Below are positions 16,460 to 25,878 of a DNA stretch of 52,226 bases, in pieces. The first letter of the stretch is position 1, and each line of letters begins with the position of its first letter. Below the pieces are notes generated by a model, which worked only from the letters and a program-made list of their open reading frames with translations, was not told the DNA's origin and ran no database searches. This DNA is from Gammaproteobacteria bacterium (lineage in GTDB: Bacteria > Pseudomonadota > Gammaproteobacteria > Steroidobacterales > GCA-2729495), in NCBI GenBank assembly GCA_013001905.1, contig JABDLC010000079.1, forward strand, positions 1 through 52,226. The letters run 5' to 3'. A program made the translations under genes and the position numbers.

Positions 16460-16992
16460 GCCGTTTTTTTAGTCGAATATCCAAGCGTTTCGACCCGAAA
16501 AAGAAAAGCTCCTGGTACCTGCGCCCGTTTTCTTACCTGCTAAACCAACCGGTGTATTTTTCCGCCGGCCGGCGGGCAGTCAGCGGCGGCATGGCCATTG
16601 GCGTTTTTATCGGGCTGCTGCCTATACCGGGCCAGACACCGCTGGCGTTGTTTGCGGCGCTCATGCTCCGCGTCAATTTGCCACTGGCGGCGATTTCTGT
16701 GTGGATATCAAACCCGCTGACCTTCGTACCGATTTTTTACTTCGCTTACCGCATCGGCGCCGCGATGCTGAATATCCCGGCGGAAACGATGCCGGAAAGC
16801 CCGAGCTGGGCATGGGTCAGCGAAGAGATCGCGTTGCGCTGGCGGCCGCTGCTGTACGGTTCCATCCTGATTGCGACATCGCTGGCGTCAATCACCTACT
16901 TACTGGTCAGTACGATCTGGCACGTAACCACATTTCAGCGCTACCGCGCCAGGCATCGCAAAAAGCGCGAAGAGAGCCGTTTGCCGGGCTGA
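16453..16992 (+). CDS. DUF2062 family membrane protein
   Basis: 179 residues, function unknown. The family core is plain: FSYLLNQPVYFSAGRRAV, then GVFIGLLPIPGQTPLALF, then ISVWISNPLTFVPIFYFAY, with two or three membrane helices between residues 50 and 160 and very basic ends (MPRRFFSRISKRFDPKKKSS; RARHRKKREESR). Proteins of this family often neighbour comEC, lol or glycosyltransferase genes. Its ATG overlaps the divergent comEC start, and its stop abuts the convergent lolD stop with no spacer. Confidence 0.85.
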   Translation: MPRRFFSRISKRFDPKKKSSWYLRPFSYLLNQPVYFSAGRRAVSGGMAIGVFIGLLPIPGQTPLALFAALMLRVNLPLAAISVWISNPLTFVPIFYFAYRIGAAMLNIPAETMPESPSWAWVSEEIALRWRPLLYGSILIATSLASITYLLVSTIWHVTTFQRYRARHRKKREESRLPG

Positions 16993-17688
16993 TCAGTTGT
17001 CGTGTATGCGCCCTTCGGCCAGACGCACGGTTCTGTCCATGCGCGCAGCCAGTGCACTGTCATGCGTCACAACCACCAGACTGGAGCCGAATTCCTGATT
17101 CAGCTCCAGCATGAGTTCAAAAACACGCTCACCGTTGGCGTGATCGAGATTGCCGGTAGGCTCATCCGCGAGCACCAGCGCCGGACGGGTAATCAACGCT
17201 CGGGCGACGGCCGCACGTTGACGTTCACCGCCGGACAACTCACCGGGCCGGTGGTGTAAACGCTGACCCAGGCCTACACGCTCCAGCAACTGCGTGGCAG
17301 CCGCACGCACATCGGCGAGCGAATCGCTGCGCATCAGTAACGGCATCGCGACGTTCTCCAGTGCGGAGAATTCCGGCAACAAGTGGTGGAACTGATAGAT
17401 GAAGCCGAGCTCACGGTTACGCATCTGACCTCGTGCCGTGTCGCTGAGTGTGGCGATATCGCGGCCCTGCACGTGCACCTGCCCGCTGGTGGGCAAATCC
17501 AAACCGCCCAGCAATTGCAGCAATGTGGTTTTACCCGCCCCGGACTCACCCACAATCGCCAGCCGCTCACCGGGTGCAATCCGGAGATTGACCCCGCGCA
17601 GCACCTCGAGGCGGTTGCCGGCATCGTCGAACGAGCGGCACAAATCCGTGCACACCAACACAGGGGTTACATCATGCGTATCAGTCAT
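16993..17688 (-). CDS. lolD: Lipoprotein-releasing ABC transporter, ATPase LolD
   Basis: Cytoplasmic ATPase of the LolCDE complex, which extracts outer-membrane lipoproteins from the inner membrane and passes them to LolA. 231 residues: Walker [12 protein letters not shown]-loop region [16 protein letters not shown] (the LLPEF segment is typical of LolD), signature [15 protein letters not shown], Walker [14 protein letters not shown]-loop VTHD. Overlaps the end of the second permease gene by 8 bases. Confidence 0.96.
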   Translation of the reverse strand: MTDTHDVTPVLVCTDLCRSFDDAGNRLEVLRGVNLRIAPGERLAIVGESGAGKTTLLQLLGGLDLPTSGQVHVQGRDIATLSDTARGQMRNRELGFIYQFHHLLPEFSALENVAMPLLMRSDSLADVRAAATQLLERVGLGQRLHHRPGELSGGERQRAAVARALITRPALVLADEPTGNLDHANGERVFELMLELNQEFGSSLVVVTHDSALAARMDRTVRLAEGRIHDN

Positions 17689-18928
17689 GTCTTAAAGCCT
17701 GTGCCGGATTTGTGGCCGCGCCGCGTAATGCCGGATAAACCGTTGCGATCACCACCAGTAAAAAGGTGACGCCGCCCACCTGCAGCACATCCTGCCACAT
17801 CAGGCGGCTGGGCAGCTCGCTGATGAAATACACGTCGGCGGAGACAAATTGTATCTGCAGCAACGATTCGATGGCCGAGACGATCGGCGTGATGTTCAGG
17901 GCGAGCAACACGCCGGCGGAAATGCCCACCAGAGTGCCAATGGCACCGATAAGAACGCCCTGCGTAACAAACACGCTCAGCACCGTCCACGGCGATGCGC
18001 CCATTGAGCGCAAAATTGCAATCTCGGCCCGCTTGTCGCGCACGACCATCACCAGTGTGGACACAATATTGAAGGCCGCCACCGCTACCACCAGCAGCAG
18101 AATGAAAAAAATGATCGATTTGGTCAGCTGCAGCGAGCGGAAAAAATTCGCGTGCTGGCGTGTCCAGTCACTGATATAGACACCCCCACCGAAATCACGC
18201 GCGACCGTCCGCACCGTTCCGGCCGCGGCAAGCGGTTCGGTCACTGACAGACTGATACCGGTCACCGCGTCACCCAGACGCAACAAGCGGGCCGCGTCAT
18301 CAAGATGCACATACGCAAGGCTGCGGTCGTATTCATACATCCCCGCCGTAAACACGCCGCTTACGGTAAAGCGGCGCATGCGCGGCAGTATGCCGGCCGG
18401 TGTCACACCGCCTTCCGGTGAAATCAGCACAACGGTATCGCCGGTTGCAACGCCCAGACGCTCCGCGAGCGCGCTGCCGAGTACGATGCGCCAGCCTCTT
18501 GAGACGAGTGAATCCAGCGAACCGTCCACCAGCAGTGCGGCGGCGCCTGAGGTCTGCTGTTCTTTCGCCGGGTCTATGCCGCGCATCTCGATACCGGCAA
18601 CTCCGGCCACGCCGACCAGCATGGCCTGCCCGCTTACGTACGGCGCGCTGGCCTCGACCGAGGGATTATCGGCGGCGATGCCTGACAGTATTTCCCAGTC
18701 CTGTAAGCGGCCGTCCATCCCTGTAATTGATCCGTGCGACAACACACTCAGAATGCGGTTGCGGATCTCGTACTCGAAACCGTTCATCACTGAAAGCACG
18801 ACAATGAGAATAGCGACTGACACCGCGATGCCGACCACCGATATCAGCGAAATAAACGACGCAAAGCGATTGCGGTTGCGTGACCGGAGATAGCGGGAAC
18901 CGATAAAGACTTCGACAGGCCTGAACAT
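17681..18928 (-). CDS. lolE: Lipoprotein-releasing permease, LolE-like
   Basis: 415 residues with the MacB/FtsX-type layout: one membrane helix near residues 22-48, a large periplasmic domain (about 50-265), then three helices (about 270-405) and the ending NPAQALRHD. The segment [20 protein letters not shown] followed by [10 protein letters not shown] resembles E. coli LolE (TPIIEWIEKLIGHQFLSSD...YFIDFLPSEL), so I call it LolE. It is also clearly paralogous to the upstream permease, so the C/E labels are tentative. It begins 5 bases after that gene and overlaps lolD. Confidence 0.88.
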   Translation of the reverse strand: MFRPVEVFIGSRYLRSRNRNRFASFISLISVVGIAVSVAILIVVLSVMNGFEYEIRNRILSVLSHGSITGMDGRLQDWEILSGIAADNPSVEASAPYVSGQAMLVGVAGVAGIEMRGIDPAKEQQTSGAAALLVDGSLDSLVSRGWRIVLGSALAERLGVATGDTVVLISPEGGVTPAGILPRMRRFTVSGVFTAGMYEYDRSLAYVHLDDAARLLRLGDAVTGISLSVTEPLAAAGTVRTVARDFGGGVYISDWTRQHANFFRSLQLTKSIIFFILLLVVAVAAFNIVSTLVMVVRDKRAEIAILRSMGASPWTVLSVFVTQGVLIGAIGTLVGISAGVLLALNITPIVSAIESLLQIQFVSADVYFISELPSRLMWQDVLQVGGVTFLLVVIATVYPALRGAATNPAQALRHD

Positions 18929-18933
18929 CTGCG

Positions 18934-20190
18934 CTACTCGTAACGGAGAACGTCAGCAGGGTCGACGGCCGCGGCGCGCAACGCCGGGTAGATCGTTGCA
19001 ACGGCGGTCAGAAACAGCACGCCCAGCGCCGCCCACAGTACGTCACCCGACTGCAACTCTGCCGGCAGTGCCGTCAGGTAGTACAGATCGGCCGGCATAA
19101 ACTGAAAGCCGAACACCGACTCGAGCGCCGGCGCGACGGTCGCAACGTTGAGCGATAACCAGACACCCAGCGCGACACCCGTCAGCGCGCCTGCCCAGCC
19201 GAGCGCGGTGCCCTGCAATACAAATACCGTCACCACATCGCGCGGCGAGCAACCGAGCGTGCGCAGAATAGCGATTCCACCGCGCTTCTCAGTCACAACC
19301 ATCACTAACGTCGCAACAATATTGAATGCCGCCACCGCAATAATCAGTGACAGAAGCAACGCCATCATCAGTTTTTCAATGCGAATCGCGCGAAAATAAC
19401 TTTCGTTTTCCTGTGTCCAGTCGCGCACGGCCAACCCCGGGTTATCCAGGTTCGCAACCGCTGCACGCGCGATTTGTGGCGCGGCGAAAATATCTCGGGT
19501 TTCAAGCCGTATTCCGCGAGCCGCCTGATTGTTACCCGCCAGCGGTGACGCATCGTTCAGATGCACGAGCGCACGTATGCCGTCGTGCTCCTGAACGCCG
19601 AGTTCAAAGATACCGCTCACGGTGAACGCGGTGAGCCGGGAGGTGGGCATGCGCCCTTCCGGCGACGGCACCGGTACCAGCAGCGAAACGGTGTCACCGA
19701 GCCCCACACCGAGCGTGGCGGACAGCGAGCGGCCCAGAATGATCATTTGCTCACCGCCGCGAAGATCATCGAGTGACCCGAGCACCATACTGGTTGCGAC
19801 GGCGGACACCTCCCGTTCGTACGCGGGTTCTACACCGGTAATCAGTGCGGCGGTCATTCCGCCGGGGCCGGTCAGCATCCCCTCTATTTCAACAAAAGGT
19901 GCGGCGGCAACTATGTCCGGCTGGGCTTCAAGGCCGGCGACCAGGGGCTGCCAGTCAGGCAAGGGATCGCCGGAGCCCGAGGGGACCACCGCGGCGTGAG
20001 CCGTCAGGCCCAGCAAACGGCTGCGCAGCTCATTTTCGAAGCCGTTCATCACCGACAGGACCACGATCAGTGTCGCCACGCCGAGAGCCACGCCCAGCAC
20101 CGACGCGGCGTTCACGAACGATACGAAGCCACTGCCGCGGCCGCTGCGCAGGTAACGTAATGCCACGAAAACAGCCAGCGGACGCCGCAT
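18934..20190 (-). CDS. lolC: Lipoprotein-releasing permease, LolC-like
   Basis: 418 residues, same topology as its neighbour: helix near 22-48, periplasmic domain, three C-terminal helices, ending DPADVLRYE (E. coli LolC ends PAEALRYE). The periplasmic segment GRMPTSRLTAFTVSGIFELG corresponds to the LolC region around GRIPSQRL, which includes the hook that binds LolA. First gene of a lolC-lolE-lolD operon; in E. coli the order is lolC-lolD-lolE. The start is ATG at 20188-20190, facing a divergent small gene across 93 bases. Confidence 0.88.
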   Translation of the reverse strand: MRRPLAVFVALRYLRSGRGSGFVSFVNAASVLGVALGVATLIVVLSVMNGFENELRSRLLGLTAHAAVVPSGSGDPLPDWQPLVAGLEAQPDIVAAAPFVEIEGMLTGPGGMTAALITGVEPAYEREVSAVATSMVLGSLDDLRGGEQMIILGRSLSATLGVGLGDTVSLLVPVPSPEGRMPTSRLTAFTVSGIFELGVQEHDGIRALVHLNDASPLAGNNQAARGIRLETRDIFAAPQIARAAVANLDNPGLAVRDWTQENESYFRAIRIEKLMMALLLSLIIAVAAFNIVATLVMVVTEKRGGIAILRTLGCSPRDVVTVFVLQGTALGWAGALTGVALGVWLSLNVATVAPALESVFGFQFMPADLYYLTALPAELQSGDVLWAALGVLFLTAVATIYPALRAAAVDPADVLRYE

Positions 20191-20240
20191 TACGCGCGCC
20201 GCTCAATGTGAACTGTTTTGTATTTCTGCATCTGCGCGGG

Positions 20241-20249
20241 TGCTATATT
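20241..20249 (+). promoter_or_regulatory. Candidate extended -10 promoter for the small periplasmic gene
   Basis: TGC followed by TATATT (20244-20249) forms an extended -10 element; no good -35 lies 17 bases upstream. Transcription would start near 20256. The 10-base palindrome TGTGCGCACA (20258-20267) lies at that point and could be an operator, but this is speculative. Confidence 0.4.
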
Positions 20250-20283
20250 GAGGTATATGTGCGCACAGGAGAGTACCAGTACC

Positions 20284-20556
20284 ATGCTCCGAAAAGCTAT
20301 GATCGTGCTGCTAGTGGCAGCGTTTTACACCGGCTCAGCAGCCGCTGACACGCTGCTGATTGAAGGTATTTCACCGGACGCGAGTGCCGGGCAACCGGCT
20401 CGTGGTGCCAGCAAGGCGGACGTCCGTGCTCAACTCGGCGAGCCTGTCAGCGAAACAGGTGCTGTAGGCCAGCCGCCGATATCGAGCTGGGAATACGACG
20501 GCTTTGTCGTCTATTTCGAGTACGATTTCGTATTGCACTCCGTCGCCAAGCGCTAG
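20284..20556 (+). CDS. Small secreted protein of unknown function (conserved gammaproteobacterial type)
   Basis: About 90 residues from the ATG at 20284. A signal peptide (MLRKAMIVLLVAAFYTGSAAAD) is followed by roughly 68 residues of periplasmic domain. The body reads RGASKADVRAQLGEP, then VGQPPISSWEY, then FVVYFEYDFVLHSVAKR. The pattern 'G-x-S/T, xxDVxxxLGEP, aromatic strand, VIHSV' resembles small BamE/SmpA-like folds, which I infer rather than recognise by name. There is no lipobox cysteine. AGGAGA lies 11 bases before the ATG, a little far. An upstream in-frame ATG at 20218 would spoil the signal peptide. Followed by mfd 140 bases downstream. Confidence 0.8.
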   Translation: MLRKAMIVLLVAAFYTGSAAADTLLIEGISPDASAGQPARGASKADVRAQLGEPVSETGAVGQPPISSWEYDGFVVYFEYDFVLHSVAKR

Positions 20557-20645
20557 CCGGCAAGACAAGCTCTCACCTCAATGCCGGACGCATCGGCTCC
20601 GGCTGACGCGCGTGTCCGCGTGCTCTGATGGCAAATTAGCTGTGC

Positions 20646-20651
20646 GATAAT
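20646..20651 (+). promoter_or_regulatory. Candidate -10 element of mfd
   Basis: GATAAT preceded by TGC gives an extended -10-like element. The -35 region is weak. Transcription would begin near 20658, which argues for the mfd ATG at 20697 rather than the in-frame TTG at 20658. The rest of 20557-20696 holds only a CCGGCA/TGCCGG inverted repeat with a 20-base-class loop and no T-run, so I do not call a terminator. Confidence 0.35.
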
Positions 20652-20696
20652 CGCGCGTTGTTCGCTGTCGCCCATGATGACCTGCCCGCCAGAGTA

Positions 20697-23600
20697 ATGT
20701 CCGCCGTATTCGCTCCCAGCCAGCCCGTTGCGCACACGCCACCGGGCACACACATCGTGCTCGGCAATTGCCACGGCGCGGGCGTCGCGCTGTACGCGAG
20801 TGAACTGAGTGCCGCGCGTGGCGCGGACGATGCCAAAGGCTTTCTCATCGTCATCGCGCCCGACGTCGCCGCGGCAGAAACCCTTGAACGCGAAATCGCG
20901 TTTTTCGCCGGGACCGACGCCGTGCGTCTTTATGCCGATCCCGAGTCGTTACCCTACGACGCGTTCAATCCGCACCCGGACCTCGTATCGCGGCGACTGG
21001 CGCTTCTGGCTGACATGTTGGATGAGCGCTGTCGCATCGTGGTGCTGGCCGCACCCACGCTGCTCTATCGGCTGCCGCCGCCCGACTACATCCGCAGTCT
21101 CAGCCTGCGGGTCAGCCGTGGTGACGAGTACCCGCTCGAGGCTCTGTCCGCCCGGCTCAGTCAAGCCGGTTACGAGCGCGTAGCGCAGGTCACACAACAC
21201 GGCGAGATGGCCGTACGGGGATCACTTATCGATCTGTACCCGATGGGGCACGCCAACCCGGTGCGCGTGGACTTTTTCGGCGACGAGATCGAGTCACTGC
21301 GGGAGTTCGACGCCGATACTCAGCGCTCGGGTGCGGAACTGGAGGCGCTGGCGACACTGCCGGCACGCGATTTTCCGACTGACGAGGACGCGATCCGGTA
21401 TTTTCGCGGGCGCTATCGGGAACGGTTCGAGGGTAATCCTGCGGATTCCCTGATTTATACCGAGGTGTCGGCCGGCCGCTTTCCCGGCGGCATCGACAAC
21501 TACCTGCCGTTGTTTTTCGAGTCCACCGTCAGCTTCTGGGATTACGTGCCGACCGGCAGCACCGTGCTGGCACTCACCGACGTTGCGAGCACACTTGAGC
21601 AGGTCTGGGCTGATGCAACGCTGCGTTACGAACAGTACCGGCACGATATTGAACGTCCGGCACTGCAACCGGATGAGCTGTTCTGCGATGTGCAGACCAG
21701 CGTGAACGGCATGGCCCCGCTTGCGACCACCGTGCTTAGCGCCCGCAAGGTTCCGGACAACACCGCCAACCTTGCGGCTGACCGTGCGCCCGCGGTCATG
21801 ATCAACACCCACGCTGAAGCACCGGTCGCTGAACTGGTCAGTTTCCTCGGGCAATACAAGGGCCGCGTGCTGTTCGCGGCAGAATCGGCCGGCCGGCGCG
21901 AGATGCTGTTGGAACTGCTGCGCAACCACGACCTGACGGTTGCCACCGTCGCGGGCTGGGCTGATTTTCTGGCCAGTGACGCCCGCTTGTGCGTGGTGAT
22001 TGCACCGCTGGCTGCCGGCGTCGTACTCAGCGATGCCGGGCTGTGCATCATTGCGGAAAACGAACTGTTCGGCGCGCGCCCTGCCCGCCGGCGGCGGCGC
22101 AAAGCCAAAGACCCCGAAGCCATTCTGCAGGACCTGAGTGACCTGCGCGAAGGGTCACCTGTTGTCCATGAAGCCTACGGCGTGGGTCGCTATCGCGGCC
22201 TGTCACATCTCGATTTCGACGGCACACCGGCCGACTTTCTGACGCTGGAATACGACGGTGGCGACAAGCTGCATGTGCCGGTCGCGTCACTGCACCTGAT
22301 TTCCCGCTATACGGGGGCCAGCCCGGATCTGGCGCCCCTGCACAGGCTGGGCACGGATCAGTGGGCCCGCGCCAGGCAAAAAGCCGCCGAGCAAATCCGC
22401 GATGTGGCGGCCGACCTGCTTGATCTGTACGCAACCCGTGAAGCACGCAGCGGGCGCAGCATGCGAATCAACCCGGCGGACTACGAACAGTTCGCGGCCG
22501 GTTTTCCGTTTGAACTAACGGAGGATCAGGCCTACGCGATTGATGCGACTCTCGCCGACCTGCGCTCACCGCAGTCGATGGACCGGCTGGTCTGCGGCGA
22601 TGTCGGCTTCGGCAAGACGGAGGTGGCGCTGCGCGCCGCGTTTGTCGCCGCCATGAGCGGCGCGCAGGTTACCTTGTTGGCGCCGACAACGCTGCTGGCG
22701 CAGCAACACTATCAGACTTTCAGTGACCGGCTGGCTGATTGGCCGCTGACCGTTGAGGTACTGTCACGTTTTCGCACCGTACGCGAATCGCGCGAGGTCG
22801 TGGCCGGACTTCGCTCGGGCAAGGTCGATATCGTTATCGGCACTCACAAGCTGCTGCAAGACGACGTCAAATTCAACGACCTTGGCCTTGTGATCGTGGA
22901 TGAAGAGCATCGCTTCGGTGTGCGGCACAAGGAAGCACTAAAGAATCTGCGGGCAGAAGTCGACATGCTGACGCTCACCGCCACACCGATACCGCGCACG
23001 CTGAACATGGCGCTCGGCGAACTGCGGGAACTGTCACTCATCACCACGCCGCCGGAAACGCGCCTTGCGATCAAGACCTTTGTCACGCAATGGCAGACAC
23101 CGATGATACGCGAGGCCTGCCAGCGTGAGATGAAACGCGGCGGACAAATCTATTTTGTGCACAATCGCGTGCAGGATATTGAAAAGCAGGCAGCCCGACT
23201 GCAGGACATCGTGCCCGAAGCCAACATCCGCATTGCGCACGGCCAGATGCGGGAGCAGGAACTCGAACAGATCATGCTCGATTTCGCGCACCGTCGCTTT
23301 CACATACTGGTGTGCACCTCGATTATCGAAAGCGGTATCGATATACCCAGCGCGAACACGATCATTATTAACCGCGCTGATCACTTCGGTCTGGCTCAGC
23401 TGCACCAGTTGCGGGGACGGGTCGGCCGCTCGCACCACAAAGCCTTCGCCTACCTGATCGCACCGCCCGACAACCTGATTACGGCGGACGCTGCAAAACG
23501 GCTCGATGCCATTGAGGCGATGGAAGATCTCGGTGCCGGTTTTGTGCTTGCCACACACGATCTGGAGATTCGCGGTGCGGGTGAACTGCTGGGCGAACAG

Positions 23601-24176
23601 CAAACGGGGCAGCTGCAACAGATCGGCTTTAGTCTTTACACGGAACTGCTTGGCCGGGCGGTTGCGGCGATCCGGCGCGGTGATACGCCGGATCTTGATG
23701 CAACCCGTCAGCGGGATTGCGAGGTCAACATGCACCTCCCCGCCCTGCTGCCGGAGGACTACATGCCTGATATTCAGATGCGGCTGGTGCATTACAAACG
23801 CATTGCGAGTGCCGCAGACGACGATGCACTGCGTGAGCTGCAGGTGGAACTCATCGATCGATTCGGACTCCTGCCTGACCCGACCCGTAACCTCTTCCGG
23901 CAGGCACGTCTGCGACTCCTCGCCGAACCGCTGGGGCTGCGTAAGGTTGAAGCCACGGCAGGCGGCATCGTATTCACCTTCGGCGACAAACCGGGCATCG
24001 ACACCAGTGTGCTCGTCAGGCTGATCGGTCAGGAGCCCGACCGTTACGGCTTCGACCGCAAGCAGCGCTTCATCGTCACCGCCGACCTCAGCGATGCGGA
24101 CAGGCGCTTCACGACCGTCGAGGCCATACTGAATGACTGGCATCGCGACCATGACGCGTCGGCTGCCAGTGTGTAA
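20697..24176 (+). CDS. mfd: Transcription-repair coupling factor
   Basis: ATP-dependent DNA translocase that removes stalled RNA polymerase at lesions and recruits UvrA. About 1159 residues from the ATG at 20697, near the E. coli length (1148). Order: UvrB-like N-terminal region (about 1-330), the CarD-like RNA polymerase-binding domain around SPVVHEAYGVGRYRGL (about 480-540), then the RecG-like helicase with Walker A GDVGFGKTE, the DEEH box IVDEEHRFG, TLTATPIPRTLNMAL, the QxxGRxGR motif HQLRGRVGRS and the translocation motif LEIRGAGELLGEQQTG; a TRCF C-terminal domain follows. csiV starts 10 bases after it. Confidence 0.97.
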   Translation: MSAVFAPSQPVAHTPPGTHIVLGNCHGAGVALYASELSAARGADDAKGFLIVIAPDVAAAETLEREIAFFAGTDAVRLYADPESLPYDAFNPHPDLVSRRLALLADMLDERCRIVVLAAPTLLYRLPPPDYIRSLSLRVSRGDEYPLEALSARLSQAGYERVAQVTQHGEMAVRGSLIDLYPMGHANPVRVDFFGDEIESLREFDADTQRSGAELEALATLPARDFPTDEDAIRYFRGRYRERFEGNPADSLIYTEVSAGRFPGGIDNYLPLFFESTVSFWDYVPTGSTVLALTDVASTLEQVWADATLRYEQYRHDIERPALQPDELFCDVQTSVNGMAPLATTVLSARKVPDNTANLAADRAPAVMINTHAEAPVAELVSFLGQYKGRVLFAAESAGRREMLLELLRNHDLTVATVAGWADFLASDARLCVVIAPLAAGVVLSDAGLCIIAENELFGARPARRRRRKAKDPEAILQDLSDLREGSPVVHEAYGVGRYRGLSHLDFDGTPADFLTLEYDGGDKLHVPVASLHLISRYTGASPDLAPLHRLGTDQWARARQKAAEQIRDVAADLLDLYATREARSGRSMRINPADYEQFAAGFPFELTEDQAYAIDATLADLRSPQSMDRLVCGDVGFGKTEVALRAAFVAAMSGAQVTLLAPTTLLAQQHYQTFSDRLADWPLTVEVLSRFRTVRESREVVAGLRSGKVDIVIGTHKLLQDDVKFNDLGLVIVDEEHRFGVRHKEALKNLRAEVDMLTLTATPIPRTLNMALGELRELSLITTPPETRLAIKTFVTQWQTPMIREACQREMKRGGQIYFVHNRVQDIEKQAARLQDIVPEANIRIAHGQMREQELEQIMLDFAHRRFHILVCTSIIESGIDIPSANTIIINRADHFGLAQLHQLRGRVGRSHHKAFAYLIAPPDNLITADAAKRLDAIEAMEDLGAGFVLATHDLEIRGAGELLGEQQTGQLQQIGFSLYTELLGRAVAAIRRGDTPDLDATRQRDCEVNMHLPALLPEDYMPDIQMRLVHYKRIASAADDDALRELQVELIDRFGLLPDPTRNLFRQARLRLLAEPLGLRKVEATAGGIVFTFGDKPGIDTSVLVRLIGQEPDRYGFDRKQRFIVTADLSDADRRFTTVEAILNDWHRDHDASAASV

Positions 24177-24185
24177 AGTACAGCT

Positions 24186-24791
24186 ATGAAGGTCAGATCG
24201 TTAGTCGCCACTCTCCTGCTGACGCTGGTTGCACCGGCCAGCCATACTCAGGACACCGGCAGCAATCAGCAGCTGTTTCAGGTCGAGGTGATCGTGTTTC
24301 GCCATGCCGACCAGTCCGGCACCACCCGCGAAATCCAGCGCAGTGTGGAACCGCAAATCGCGGATGTGCTGGATCAGCAATTGCCGCGACTGGGTTCAGG
24401 CGATCGCAAACCAGCCGACAGCACCAGTGCATCGGTACGTTGGCGTCCTGCAAGCGGTCAACTGTATCTGGCACGCGACGCGGACCGCATTAACCGGCTG
24501 CAGGCATACGAACTGATCAGCCATTTGTCGTGGGTACAGCCGGCACCCGATATTGCGGTGGCGGCGCCGGTCTCGGCTGCGAAACTGGGCGCACCGGCAC
24601 CGATTGACGGGGAGTTCAAGCTGTATAGCAAGCGCTTTGTGCATCTCGCCGTTGAAATTCAGCTCAACGACAACCTGGGCCGATCAGGTCCTGCGATCAT
24701 CGATTCCCGCCGGATGCGCTACGGCCGCACGGCTTATTTTGATCAGCCGCAGTTCGGTGTGATTGCGGTCATCAATCGGGTGGGAAGTTAA
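24186..24791 (+). CDS. csiV: CsiV-family periplasmic protein
   Basis: 201 residues: signal peptide (MKVRSLVATLLLTLVAPASH), then YxVEVIVFR-type strand as FQVEVIVFRHADQ, a histidine/tryptophan region LSWVQPAP, the segment KRFVHLAVEIQL and the ending MRYGRTAYFDQPQFGVIAVI. This pattern fits the CsiV family (Vibrio cell-shape integrity protein, reported to bind peptidoglycan and act with periplasmic D-amino-acid responses). Location right after mfd is common for this family. Ten-base gap to mfd; probably cotranscribed. Confidence 0.82.
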   Translation: MKVRSLVATLLLTLVAPASHTQDTGSNQQLFQVEVIVFRHADQSGTTREIQRSVEPQIADVLDQQLPRLGSGDRKPADSTSASVRWRPASGQLYLARDADRINRLQAYELISHLSWVQPAPDIAVAAPVSAAKLGAPAPIDGEFKLYSKRFVHLAVEIQLNDNLGRSGPAIIDSRRMRYGRTAYFDQPQFGVIAVINRVGS

Positions 24792-24792
24792 G

Positions 24793-24820
24793 CTGCCAGA
24801 GCACGGTACCGGCTCTGCAG
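24793..24820. other. Hairpin between convergent csiV and GGDEF genes
   Basis: CTG-C-CAGAGC (24793-24802) pairs with GCTCTG-CAG (24812-24820), 9 base pairs with one bulge and a 9-base loop, located in the 40-base gap between two stop codons. There is no T-run on either side, so it is at best a weak or factor-assisted bidirectional terminator or an mRNA 3'-end stabiliser. Confidence 0.35.
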
Positions 24821-24831
24821 GGCGGCAACGA

Positions 24832-25746
24832 TCAGCCTACCGACTGCTCACTGCGCCTGTTATTGAGGCAATCGAGCAAATCGGCTTCCGCCATTGCGAT
24901 CAAATCGGGTTTATTGTGCAGCGTTTCCGGGGTTGCGCTGGCGACGCCGTACGAAACCGTCACAAACCGCCCCAGCACCGAACGAGGATGATGAAGGGCC
25001 AGTTCGCGCACACGTTCACTGATGATTTCAGCGCGCTCGAGCGCCTGACGACTGTCACCAAGCCCGAATAAGACCGCGAAGCGATCTTCGCTGTAGCAAG
25101 CGGTCAGATCACCGGCACGGCGCAGGTTGCCGGTAATGACATTGGCGACCTTACGCAGGCACGCATCCGCTGCATGCCGGTCAAATACGTCGCGGTACGC
25201 AGCAAAACAATCCACCTGAAACACAATCACGGCCAGCGACCGCTGCTCACGTCGCGCCAGTGCCCAGTCACGGTGCATCAGATCATCGAAGGCGCGGCGG
25301 TTGAGCACACCGGTCGTGTTATCGCGGCCATCTGCATGCCGCATCCGCGCACGTGCTTCGCGCAGGAACGACAACATCGATTCCCGCTCGGGATCGCCGG
25401 ATTCTTCATCCGCGGAGTCCTGCTTTTCCGTGGCCACCCAGTAGCGCGCCGAACCGGGCCGGTCGTAGAGTGGGTAGAGCTCGAACTGCAGTTCCTCAGC
25501 GGCGCCGTGACGCGCGTGACAATGCAGCTGCACGGTGCGTTGTCCGGGCGACGTCGTTTCGTCGCTGTCAGTCAGCCGCGACCACGGCCGGCCCACCAGC
25601 TCGCCCGCATCGTAGCCGCTGAGCGCCTCGAAAGCCTGGTTAGCGTATTGAACGGATTGCGGCTCGGATTGCAGGTCGACGATTAACGTCGCGACAGGCG
25701 ACAAATCGAGCGCCTGCTTAATAATATTTTTACTGATACTGGACAT
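24832..25746 (-). CDS. PAS-GGDEF protein with degenerate active site
   Basis: 304 residues from ATG 25746 (MSSISKN); an ATG at 25806 adds 20. A PAS-like domain (about 10-125) includes IVDLQSEPQSVQYANQAFEA, quoted as its core, and LSGYDAGELVGRPW. A GGDEF-fold domain follows (about 140-295): NTTGVLNRRAFDDLM, the metal aspartate region IVFQVDCFAAYRDVFDRHA, and YGVASATPE. Where active cyclases have GGDEF or GGEEF, this protein has SEDRF, losing both glycines and the glutamate. It is therefore probably not a diguanylate cyclase; it may bind GTP or c-di-GMP, or act by protein contact. No EAL domain and no membrane segment: a cytoplasmic PAS-coupled sensor or effector. The 131-base upstream gap (25747-25878) shows nothing clear. 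Confidence 0.83.
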   Translation of the reverse strand: MSSISKNIIKQALDLSPVATLIVDLQSEPQSVQYANQAFEALSGYDAGELVGRPWSRLTDSDETTSPGQRTVQLHCHARHGAAEELQFELYPLYDRPGSARYWVATEKQDSADEESGDPERESMLSFLREARARMRHADGRDNTTGVLNRRAFDDLMHRDWALARREQRSLAVIVFQVDCFAAYRDVFDRHAADACLRKVANVITGNLRRAGDLTACYSEDRFAVLFGLGDSRQALERAEIISERVRELALHHPRSVLGRFVTVSYGVASATPETLHNKPDLIAMAEADLLDCLNNRRSEQSVG

Positions 25747-25878
25747 CGAGTTGCGCGCAATCCTTGCAGAACTTTCGCGCCTCTCGGGCGCGCCCGGCCG
25801 GCACATCCATGCGCCCCGGTTGCCGTGTTATGTAACGGCCATAGTACCGGCGGGTTTAACGCGTAACTGTGACGGGGT

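Noticed and set aside
20557-20696. Terminator or small RNA between the small periplasmic gene and mfd
   Set aside because: Only a weak 6-base-pair inverted repeat with a long loop; nothing more.
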